Positions 1-5,991 of a stretch of DNA of 17,800 nucleotides are shown here, piece by piece. The DNA lies in the NCBI GenBank assembly GCA_012514855.1, contig JAAYZL010000235.1:1-17800 (forward strand), written 5' to 3'. Positions within the stretch are counted from its first letter, which is position 1, and the number at the start of each line of letters is the position of its first letter. The stretch comes from Clostridiales bacterium. GTDB lineage: Bacteria; Bacillota_A; Clostridia; Christensenellales; Aristaeellaceae. The notes under the pieces were generated by a model, which ran no database searches, was not told where the DNA came from, and worked only from the letters and a program-made list of their open reading frames with translations. The position numbers were made by a program, and so were the translations under genes.

Positions 1-132
1 ACCGTCTTTGGCGACAACCGACTGACGGCGGCCTTGGTTGACCGACTCATTCACCACAGTCACATCGTGATCTTCTCCGGCGAGAGCTTTCGCCTTACGC
101 AATCGCTGAATCGCCAGAGAGGACGCAACTGA
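1..132 (+). CDS. istB: IstB-type transposition helper ATPase, C-terminal end
   Basis: Frame 1 is open from the first base to the TGA at 130-132 and gives 43 residues. They match the C-terminal end of IstB, the AAA+ ATPase that assists the IstA transposase of IS21 elements. The recognisable core is VFGDNRLTAALVDRLIHHSH followed by IVIFSGESFRLTQS, the family's typical end with the tandem His pair and the GESFR segment. The Walker motifs would lie upstream, outside the window. Only about one sixth of the usual length of roughly 250 residues is present, because the window starts inside the gene. Nothing indicates that the reading frame is broken here. Confidence 0.85.
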   Translation, partial: TVFGDNRLTAALVDRLIHHSHIVIFSGESFRLTQSLNRQRGRN

Positions 133-239
133 TTCGCGACTCCCCGGAATTTTTCGCTCAAGGGGTTGACATGGAGCCTCTGGCGGCGCGGCAGCCAGCC
201 TTGCCGCCATCCCCGCACCCGCCATCCGGATCGGCGGGC

Positions 240-257
240 ACTGGGCTGGCGCCCAGT
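240..257. repeat. hairpin inside the IS21 right end
   Basis: A perfect 7-bp stem, ACTGGGC paired with GCCCAGT, surrounds a TGGC loop. It lies between istB and the terminal repeats and has no T-run after it, so it is not an evident terminator. A second weaker stem, TGGCGGC with GCCGCCA, lies just upstream at about 181-209. Role unknown. Confidence 0.5.
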
Positions 258-377
258 CAGGCTACCACACCGCCCACTCCATGTAAACCCCCGCGAAAAT
301 TTCCTGCGCTCGTCCTTCCCCATTACGACATCCCTCCAGGCGCCCATCCATGGGTGCGGCAGGTTTGTCTCTGGAAT

Positions 378-553
378 TTGGGGCTCCAAAATGTGAGCGT
401 TGGGGCTCCAGACACTTGCAAAAGGGCCCGCTCTGTTCGCGCACTTAATTGTGTGCGTTGGGGCTCCCGCCGTCTCGCTCACTACCCTCATCGTGGTGCT
501 GATGGTGCTCACCTTTTTGGAGCCCTTTTGCTCACTTTTTTGCTTGACAAACA
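378..553. repeat. subterminal repeats and right end of the IS21 element
   Basis: Three direct copies of TTGGGGCTCC (378, 400 and 458) and an inverted GGAGCCC (519), each near a TGAGC or GCTCA word, form the kind of array IS21 transposases bind. A TTGACA hexamer at 544-549 sits at the extreme tip and points outward, as -35 boxes often do in IS21 ends. The best -10 candidate 17 bases downstream (CATATG, 567-572) is poor. Confidence 0.55.
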
Positions 554-747
554 CATTCCAAAGCGTCATATGGAGAGCCCTTCATTTCGCAGACAATCCC
601 TTGCTATTAGCATACAAACGTCGAATTCGAAAAGTAGAGGATTTTCCTAATTGGTGCAGAGGATTATCGTGATGCCGCGAAACTGCTGACAGCGGCATTT
701 TTTTGTGGTTTACTGATTGTGAGCATGGTAGCAAAGGATGAGGACGC
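554..747 (+). other. gene-free, AT-richer leader region before the operon
   Basis: No convincing coding frame is seen between the IS21 tip and the kinase. The stretch contains the terminator hairpin described separately, a small CGAATTCG palindrome near 622 and the word GAGGATT twice (near 639 and 660). I could not find a hexamer pair close to the SigA consensus. The operon promoter is either weak, here, or supplied from the IS21 tip. Confidence 0.4.
672..704 (+). terminator. intrinsic terminator or attenuator upstream of the catabolic operon
   Basis: A stem of ATGCCGC (672-678) with GCGGCAT (692-698) is followed directly by a run of T up to 704. This is a standard Rho-independent terminator shape with a 13-base loop. 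It lies 43 bases before the first operon gene, and no gene ends just upstream. It may therefore be left over from a gene lost when the IS21 element inserted, or it may act as an attenuator in the operon leader. No clear promoter is visible between it and the first gene. Confidence 0.65.
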
Positions 748-1725
748 TTGAAAAAGGTCTGGGGCTTTGGCACGGCGACGATCGACTTTCGTATTCAGAC
801 GGCGGACTATGGGGATGCCTACAAGGAGAAATTGACGGCGCAAAAGGCGTATCAATTCGGCGGCGGATCGGTCGCGAACTTTTTGACACAGGTCGCGAGG
901 CTCGGCGCGCCGGCAGGCTGGCTCGGAAAGCTGGGCGACGACATCCTCGGGCGGCAAATCACCCGCCTGATGACGGAGGAGGGAATCGACTGCGGGCACG
1001 CGCTTTACGACCCGGAGCAGTGCTCCCCGTTCAACCTCGCGGTCTACTGCGGCCCCGAGATGCGCAGGCGCTGCGGCTTTTTGATTCCCAACAGCCTTGC
1101 CACGCTGGACGAAGCAGAGATTTGCACGCTTGCGTCGGCGATTTCCCCGGGGGATTACGCGATGATCGAGATCGGGGAGATACCACTCGGCCTCGTCGTG
1201 GAATTCATGCACCAAGCAAAGGCCGCGGGCGCGACGCTCGTCGTGGATGTGGATCTCGACCCCGTGAAGCAGTGCGGCGGGACTGGGGAGCAGATCGATG
1301 CGTTCTGCCGCATGGGGGACGTGCTCATGCCCAACGCCGCCGCCATGGAGAGCGTTTATCCGGACATGGATGTCGAGCGGATTGCCATGACCATGCACGA
1401 GGCATACAAAAAGCCGGTCATCCTATCCCACGGGGGCAATGGGGCTTTTTTCGCGGACGACGGTCGGCTGATGCACAAGGAGGCGTACCGGCTCGGGGAG
1501 ATTTCCGATACCGTGGGCGCAGGGGACGCGTTTCATGGCGGCGTGGTGTTTGCGCTGGCCTCCGGCGCGGGGCTCGAGGAGGCGGTCGGGATGGGAAACG
1601 TCTGCGGCGCGATGAACTGCCTGACCTTCGGTGCGCGCAACGGCATGCCGACGCTCGAACAGGCCGATAAATACAAGGAGATGTACAAACATGAGCATCG
1701 AAACCCTGTTGACTCGCGTCCCTGA
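748..1725 (+). CDS. PfkB-family (ribokinase-like) sugar kinase
   Basis: The protein has 325 residues, normal for ATP-dependent carbohydrate kinases of the ribokinase/PfkB superfamily. The N-terminal glycine-rich substrate region reads FGGGSVANFLTQVARLG, followed by GKLGDDILG. The C-terminal signature DTVGAGDAFHGG carries the catalytic base, Asp260. I chose the TTG start at 748 because AGGA lies at 735-738 and the first beta strand (KKVWGFG) begins directly after it. The gene opens the operon, and its last 35 bases overlap the next gene. It probably phosphorylates a hydroxyl of the imported compound or of a breakdown product. The family is certain, but the substrate cannot be told from these motifs; ribose, fructose-like ketoses, 2-keto-3-deoxyacids and deoxysugars are all used by relatives. 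Confidence 0.9.
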   Translation: MKKVWGFGTATIDFRIQTADYGDAYKEKLTAQKAYQFGGGSVANFLTQVARLGAPAGWLGKLGDDILGRQITRLMTEEGIDCGHALYDPEQCSPFNLAVYCGPEMRRRCGFLIPNSLATLDEAEICTLASAISPGDYAMIEIGEIPLGLVVEFMHQAKAAGATLVVDVDLDPVKQCGGTGEQIDAFCRMGDVLMPNAAAMESVYPDMDVERIAMTMHEAYKKPVILSHGGNGAFFADDGRLMHKEAYRLGEISDTVGAGDAFHGGVVFALASGAGLEEAVGMGNVCGAMNCLTFGARNGMPTLEQADKYKEMYKHEHRNPVDSRP

Positions 1726-2905
1726 AGCGCTTAGGGCGACCACGGCCATACGGTTCCCCGGCACCGGACCGCACGGAAAGCTGCTGTTTGGATGCGGCGC
1801 GTCGCGGTCGGTGGGGGAGGAAGCCCGCTCGCTTGGCGCTCGCTCCGCGCTGCTCGTCGCGGACCCGACGATCGTGGCGCTCGGCATGCACCGGGTCGTC
1901 CTCGACGCTCTGAACGCTGCGGGGATTGCCTGCACGGTGTTTTCGGACGTCGCGCCCGAGCCCGATCTTCCGTGCCTCGCCGCGATGGAGGCGGTCGTCC
2001 GCGCGGGGCGGTTTGATCTCGTCGTCGGGTTTGGCGGCGGAAGCGCAATGGACGTCGCGAAGCTCGCGGCGTGCCTGGCCGTGGGCGAATACACGGCGGA
2101 GGAGATCATGCGGGACGGCCGGCTCGTGACGGACAGGCTTCCGACCATCCTCATGCCCACGACGGCCGGAACGGGCAGCGAGGTCAGCCCCTACATCGTC
2201 GTCAGCGCCGACGACCGCAAGCTGTTCATCGGTACGCCCTACCTCTATGCGACCATCGCGCTCGTCGACCCGCTTTTGACCGCGACGATGCCCGCGCGCG
2301 TGACGGCCGCGACGGGCTTGGATGCGCTCTCGCACGGCGCCGAGGGCGCGTGCGGCTGCCCGAATCCCTACACGCTGGCGACGATGGAGAAGTGCGCGGA
2401 GCTCGCGTTCCGGTATCTGCCCCGCGCGGTCGCAGACGGCGACGATCTCGAGGCGAGGTATTACATGTCCTTCGCCGCGGTCATGGGCATGCTCGCCTAC
2501 ACGCAGGGCGGAGGGCTGTACGCGCACAGTGCGGCCTATGTGCTGACGACTGAAAAGCACCTGCCGCACGGCGCGGGCTGCGGGCTCGCGCTCCCCTATA
2601 CGCTCCAATACAACTTCGAGCACATCGGCGAGGTGCTGGACGCGATCCGCTCGGCCGTCAACCGGTCGGACACCTTCCACGCGGACGACCGCCAAGAGGC
2701 GATAGGGTGCGTTTTGCAGCTCGTGCGCGAGGCGGGCATGCCCGCGACGCTCGCCGAGGTCGGCTATGCGAAGGAGGACTTGGAGGGCTTCGCACAGGCG
2801 CTCGTCGGAAAGTATTACCGCGCGAAAAATCCCCGTCCGATGTCGCTTGAGGAGGCGCGCCTGCTCGCGGAGGACATGCTCGAGGGGCGCCTCCGCGCAC
2901 GTTGA
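1691..2905 (+). CDS. iron-dependent (group III) alcohol dehydrogenase
   Basis: The protein has 404 residues and the architecture of Fe-ADH enzymes: an N-terminal NAD(P)-binding half with GGGSAMD (115-121) and TTAGTGSE, then a helical metal-binding half. The four expected metal ligands are present with FucO-like spacing: Asp211 and His215 in LDALSHGAE, His279 in LYAHSA and His293 in HLPHGAG. It should interconvert an alcohol and an aldehyde or ketone with NAD(P)H in the cytoplasm. The ATG at 1691 is preceded by AAGGAG at 1675-1680 and lies inside the kinase gene, so the two are translationally linked. In this context it may reduce the aldehyde released by the neighbouring aldolase or oxidise a polyol. 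Relatives act on lactaldehyde, 1,3-propanediol, sulfoacetaldehyde or sulfolactaldehyde, and the residues do not discriminate. Confidence 0.92.
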   Translation: MSIETLLTRVPEALRATTAIRFPGTGPHGKLLFGCGASRSVGEEARSLGARSALLVADPTIVALGMHRVVLDALNAAGIACTVFSDVAPEPDLPCLAAMEAVVRAGRFDLVVGFGGGSAMDVAKLAACLAVGEYTAEEIMRDGRLVTDRLPTILMPTTAGTGSEVSPYIVVSADDRKLFIGTPYLYATIALVDPLLTATMPARVTAATGLDALSHGAEGACGCPNPYTLATMEKCAELAFRYLPRAVADGDDLEARYYMSFAAVMGMLAYTQGGGLYAHSAAYVLTTEKHLPHGAGCGLALPYTLQYNFEHIGEVLDAIRSAVNRSDTFHADDRQEAIGCVLQLVREAGMPATLAEVGYAKEDLEGFAQALVGKYYRAKNPRPMSLEEARLLAEDMLEGRLRAR

Positions 2906-2963
2906 GGAGTTTGTTCGGCGGGTCAGACCGCCAGACGGAAAGAAGAACAGGAGGAACGGAGAA

Positions 2964-3662
2964 ATGAAGATCTATGGAGCGGGTTCGCTGGAGGACATCC
3001 GCCGCTGCACCGAGCTGGGCGTCGCGGGGATTTTGACCAATCCGCAGGGCTTCGAACAGTATTACAAAGGCGAGATGACGCTCGTGGAGATCACCAAGGC
3101 GATCCTCGACGAGAGCGACACCCCGGTGTTCATCCAGGTTCACGGCCCCGACGCCAATGCGATCGTCGAGCGTGTGGTGGAGTTGCGCAAGCTCTCCGAC
3201 CGCGTCTGCGGGAAGATCATCGCCGACGAAAAGGGCTTTCTTGCAATCAAGCGGCTGCAGCGCATGGGCATCAACTGCATCGCGACCTGCTTGTTCTCGA
3301 TCTCGCAGGCGGCGGTGGCCGCGATGGTCGGCGCGTATGGTATCTGCCCGTTCGTCTCCCGTGCGCGTGACGAGGGGATTGACATCGCCGGCATCATCCG
3401 GAGCATCAAGAGCTGCTACGCGGAGATGGAACGCGCTCCCGAGATCTTCGCCGTGAGCATGAAGGGCATCGCGGATGTGGATCTCGCATATGCGGCGGGT
3501 GCAGACTCGGTCGCACTCCGCTATCCGCTGTTGCAGAAGATGATGGGCCACGTACTGACCTACCGTGCAGAAGCGCTTTTCGCCAAGAACTGGATGAACG
3601 TCAAGGGCGAGGACGTGTCCTACATGGTGGACAAGATCAAGATGGAGGGGATTGCGGAGTAA
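2964..3662 (+). CDS. transaldolase / fructose-6-phosphate aldolase-like class I aldolase
   Basis: The protein has 232 residues, close to the short transaldolase (FSA/TalC) group at about 220. The Schiff-base lysine is Lys84 in CGKIIADEKG, aligned with Lys85 of FsaA, and the barrel continues through LAIKRLQRMGI and FAVSMKG. At the position of FsaA Tyr131, which helps set aldolase over transaldolase activity, this protein has Phe130 (CPFVSRA). Phe is the residue in transaldolase B, and the swap there is known to shift activity. I infer transfer of a dihydroxyacetone unit, or a related cleavage, rather than classical fructose-6-phosphate aldolase action. AGGAGG at 2949-2954 fixes the start. Sulfofructose transaldolases belong to the same fold, so a sulfosugar role is possible but unproven. 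Confidence 0.85.
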   Translation: MKIYGAGSLEDIRRCTELGVAGILTNPQGFEQYYKGEMTLVEITKAILDESDTPVFIQVHGPDANAIVERVVELRKLSDRVCGKIIADEKGFLAIKRLQRMGINCIATCLFSISQAAVAAMVGAYGICPFVSRARDEGIDIAGIIRSIKSCYAEMERAPEIFAVSMKGIADVDLAYAAGADSVALRYPLLQKMMGHVLTYRAEALFAKNWMNVKGEDVSYMVDKIKMEGIAE

Positions 3663-3675
3663 GGGGGCGATCATC

Positions 3676-4077
3676 ATGGCAAAGGCACCATTATATACCA
3701 TCAAGGAGATACATGGGGCGTGCCGCGAGATGGGCCTCGCGCCGCTTGCTCTCGGGACGCCTGAAGCGTTCCGGGAGCGATACAGGGGATACCGGTGGTA
3801 CAAGATCCCGTTTTGGCGCGTTCAGTGGGTACTGTATTCCGTGCCCGCGGAGGAAGATATGCTCGAAAAGCCGTGGGAATCATTTTACATAGAACCCACG
3901 GGCGAGGAAAAGCACCACATCCACTATGCGTACCGGGTACACGACGACGACCGGGAGTGGATTCAACCAACGCCCACCGAGGAACGCCCGGATGAGATCA
4001 TCGGCAGGCTCTGGTACTGGTTCGACCCCGACAGTATGATCCCAGCACTTTTGGCGGAAGGGAGGGAGAACGCTTGA
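3676..4077 (+). CDS. protein of unknown function, 133 residues, inside the catabolic operon
   Basis: I do not recognise a family. The ATG at 3676 follows TAAGGGGG at 3659-3666. The stop overlaps the next gene's TTG start (TTGA at 4074-4077), so the protein is clearly expressed with the operon. It is cytoplasmic by appearance, with no signal peptide or membrane segment. It is rich in aromatic and charged residues: [20 protein letters not shown] near 36-55, then an acidic and His-rich middle ([19 protein letters not shown]) and an aromatic stretch, [12 protein letters not shown], near the end. No CxxC or other obvious catalytic motif is seen. Its place between the transaldolase and the acylating dehydrogenase suggests an accessory or substrate-handling role in the pathway. 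Confidence 0.75.
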   Translation: MAKAPLYTIKEIHGACREMGLAPLALGTPEAFRERYRGYRWYKIPFWRVQWVLYSVPAEEDMLEKPWESFYIEPTGEEKHHIHYAYRVHDDDREWIQPTPTEERPDEIIGRLWYWFDPDSMIPALLAEGRENA

Positions 4078-4949
4078 CGGACAGGATTGGTGTGGGCATC
4101 ATCGGCCCGGGTAACATCGGCATGGACCTGATGTATAAGATCAAGAACAGGAGCCGGCACATGGAGCTCAAGCTCGTGACAGGGCTGCGCGACTCGAAGG
4201 GCATCGCACTGGCCGAGCGGGAGGGCATCGAGACGTCCACGGACGGCATCGATGCGCTGTTCAAGCGCGGCGGCATCCAGATCGCGTTCGACGCGACGCT
4301 CGCCTCCGCGCACAAGGCGCACGCGCCGCTTCTGAAGGAGGCGGGCATCTTTGCGATCGACCTGACGCCTGCCGCGGTCGGGCCCTATGTCGTGCCGTCG
4401 GTCAATCTCGATCAGCGGCTCGACGCCGACAACGTGAACCTGATCACCTGCGGCGGCCAGGCGACAATCCCAATCGTGTACGCGATCAGCCGGGTGCTGG
4501 ACGTCGCCTACGCCGAAATCGTCGCAACCATCTCGAGCGCGAGCGCCGGGCCCGGCACGCGCGAGAGCATCGACGAATTCACGATGACGACCGCCCGGGG
4601 CCTGCGCGAGGTCGGCGGCGCGCAGCGTGCGAAGGCGCTGATTCTGCTCAACCCCGCCGTGCCGCCGATGACGATGAACAACACGATCTACTGCATGGTC
4701 GATCCCGAAAAGTACGATCAACTCGCGGTCGAGGCAGCCGTGAACAGCATGGTCGAAAAGGTGCGCCAATATGTGCCGGGCTACCGTGTCAAGATCCCGC
4801 CGACATTTGACGGAAAGCGGATACTGGTAATGATCGAGGTCGAGGGCGCGGGCGACTACCTGCCCCGATACAGCGGGAATTTGGATATCGAGACGAGTGC
4901 CGCGCTGGCGGTCGGGGAACAGGTCGCCAGGCGCATGCTGGAGGTGTGA
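4074..4949 (+). CDS. mhpF: acylating acetaldehyde dehydrogenase (MhpF/DmpF type)
   Basis: The protein has 291 residues and converts a short aldehyde plus CoA and NAD+ to acyl-CoA. The Rossmann motif GIIGPGNIG is at residues 8-16. The catalytic Cys126 sits in [19 protein letters not shown], the family's hallmark. [17 protein letters not shown] and [12 protein letters not shown] follow, as in DmpF and MhpF. The start is TTG 4074, with GGAGG at 4061-4065. It overlaps the upstream stop and is separated by only 3 bases from the aldolase gene, the usual pairing of a channelling aldolase-dehydrogenase complex. In aromatic degradation the substrate is acetaldehyde. No aromatic meta-cleavage genes are present here, so the aldehyde source must be different. 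Propanal and glycolaldehyde are possible alternatives. Confidence 0.92.
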   Translation: MTDRIGVGIIGPGNIGMDLMYKIKNRSRHMELKLVTGLRDSKGIALAEREGIETSTDGIDALFKRGGIQIAFDATLASAHKAHAPLLKEAGIFAIDLTPAAVGPYVVPSVNLDQRLDADNVNLITCGGQATIPIVYAISRVLDVAYAEIVATISSASAGPGTRESIDEFTMTTARGLREVGGAQRAKALILLNPAVPPMTMNNTIYCMVDPEKYDQLAVEAAVNSMVEKVRQYVPGYRVKIPPTFDGKRILVMIEVEGAGDYLPRYSGNLDIETSAALAVGEQVARRMLEV

Positions 4950-4952
4950 CGG

Positions 4953-5975
4953 ATGGCAGCGGAAAAGATTCACCTCGTCGATGTGACGCTGCGCGACGGC
5001 ATGCATGCGGTGGGTCATCAGTTTACTGCCGAGACCATGGCCGCCCTCGCCGCGAAGATTGACGAAATCGGGTACGAGTCCTTCGAATTCGGACACGGGA
5101 ACGGGCTCGCGGGCTCATCCGTACAGTACGGTCTAGCTCACTCTACCGACGAGGAGTACCTTCGGGAGGTTTCCCGGGTGGTCAAAAACACGCCGATGTG
5201 CATCGTCATCATCCCCGGCATCGGCACGCGCTACGAGCTCGAGATTGCGCGCGAGAACGGCGTGAAGGTCGCCCGGATCGCGACGCAGATCACCGAGTGC
5301 GACATCGGCAAACAGCACATCGCGATGGCGCGCGACATGGGCTTCCAGACGCGCACGCTCCTGCCGCACGCGGCGCCTCTCGGTGTCGAGGAGACCGTCA
5401 AGTACGCCGGGCTCTCAGCGCAGTTCGGCTCCGAGGTCGTCTACATACTCGACGGCGGCGGCGCAATGCTCCCCTCGGAGGTCTACGAACGCGTGGCGCG
5501 CGCCAGGGACGCCGTGGAGAAGTACGGCGCAAAGATCGGCTTTCACGGTCACAACAACCTGGCGCTGGCGGTCGCAAACTCGCTGGAGGCGGTGCGCGGC
5601 GGCGCGACCTACATCGACACCTGTCTCAAGGGCTTCGGCGCGGGCGCCGGCAACTGCCCCATCGAGCCGTTCGTGGCGATACTCGACAGGATGGGATACG
5701 ATACGGGCATCGACCTCTACAAGGCGATGGACATCGGCGACAAATTCCTGCGCCCGCTGATGCCCCGCCCGATGGAGCTCGCGAGCGACCAGATCATGCT
5801 CGGCTACGCCGGCGTATACTCGAGCTTTTTGCTGTTCGCCCGCCGTGCGGGGGAGGCCTACGGCGTCGATCCGCGCGACATCATCCGGGAAATCGGTCGG
5901 AGGGGCTGCACGGAGGGGCAGGAGCACGTCTGCATCGAGGTCGCCTACGAATTGTCCCGCAAGGGAAACGGCTGA
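4953..5975 (+). CDS. mhpE: 4-hydroxy-2-oxovalerate aldolase-type enzyme (MhpE/DmpG)
   Basis: The protein has 340 residues, a DRE-TIM aldolase that splits a 4-hydroxy-2-oxoacid into pyruvate and an aldehyde. Catalytic and metal residues are intact and in register with DmpG: Arg14, Asp15 and His18 in VTLRDGMHAVGHQF, metal ligands His198 and His200 in FHGHNNLALAVANS, and Tyr289 in GYAGVYSSF, equivalent to DmpG Tyr291. The GFGAGAGNCPIEP loop is also typical. GGAGGTG at 4940-4946, inside the end of the dehydrogenase gene, precedes the ATG. The pairing predicts direct transfer of the aldehyde to the dehydrogenase. It could cleave a sugar-derived 2-oxo-4-hydroxyacid, a role outside the usual aromatic pathways. 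Confidence 0.93.
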   Translation: MAAEKIHLVDVTLRDGMHAVGHQFTAETMAALAAKIDEIGYESFEFGHGNGLAGSSVQYGLAHSTDEEYLREVSRVVKNTPMCIVIIPGIGTRYELEIARENGVKVARIATQITECDIGKQHIAMARDMGFQTRTLLPHAAPLGVEETVKYAGLSAQFGSEVVYILDGGGAMLPSEVYERVARARDAVEKYGAKIGFHGHNNLALAVANSLEAVRGGATYIDTCLKGFGAGAGNCPIEPFVAILDRMGYDTGIDLYKAMDIGDKFLRPLMPRPMELASDQIMLGYAGVYSSFLLFARRAGEAYGVDPRDIIREIGRRGCTEGQEHVCIEVAYELSRKGNG

Positions 5976-5991
5976 CGAAGGAGGTCTGCTC

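Larger units (their letters stand above)
1..553 (+). mobile_element. right part of an IS21-family insertion sequence
   Basis: The segment contains the end of istB followed by about 420 bases of non-coding, repeat-rich DNA. The proposed boundary is near 553. Read on the minus strand from there, the end starts TGTTTGTCAAGC and continues with GTGAGC and GGGCTCC repeats, which fits the TGT start and multiple subterminal repeats of IS21-type ends. The decamer TTGGGGCTCC occurs at 378-387, 400-409 and 458-467, and an inverted version, GGAGCCC, lies at 519-525. The rest of the element, including istA, lies before the window. The exact boundary and the target duplication cannot be fixed without the left end. 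Confidence 0.7.

Noticed and set aside
171..650. 159-codon plus-strand frame in the IS21 end
   Set aside because: It runs across the subterminal repeats and the element boundary, is Pro/Arg-rich at the start, and resembles no protein.
1418..2695. 425-codon minus-strand open frame opposite the kinase and alcohol dehydrogenase
   Set aside because: Low-complexity Arg/Ala-rich translation opposite two intact enzymes; a GC-skewed shadow frame.
2913..2935. Small GGCGG/CCGCC hairpin between alcohol dehydrogenase and transaldolase
   Set aside because: Only 5 bp, no T-run, and the genes are closely spaced, so a terminator is unlikely.
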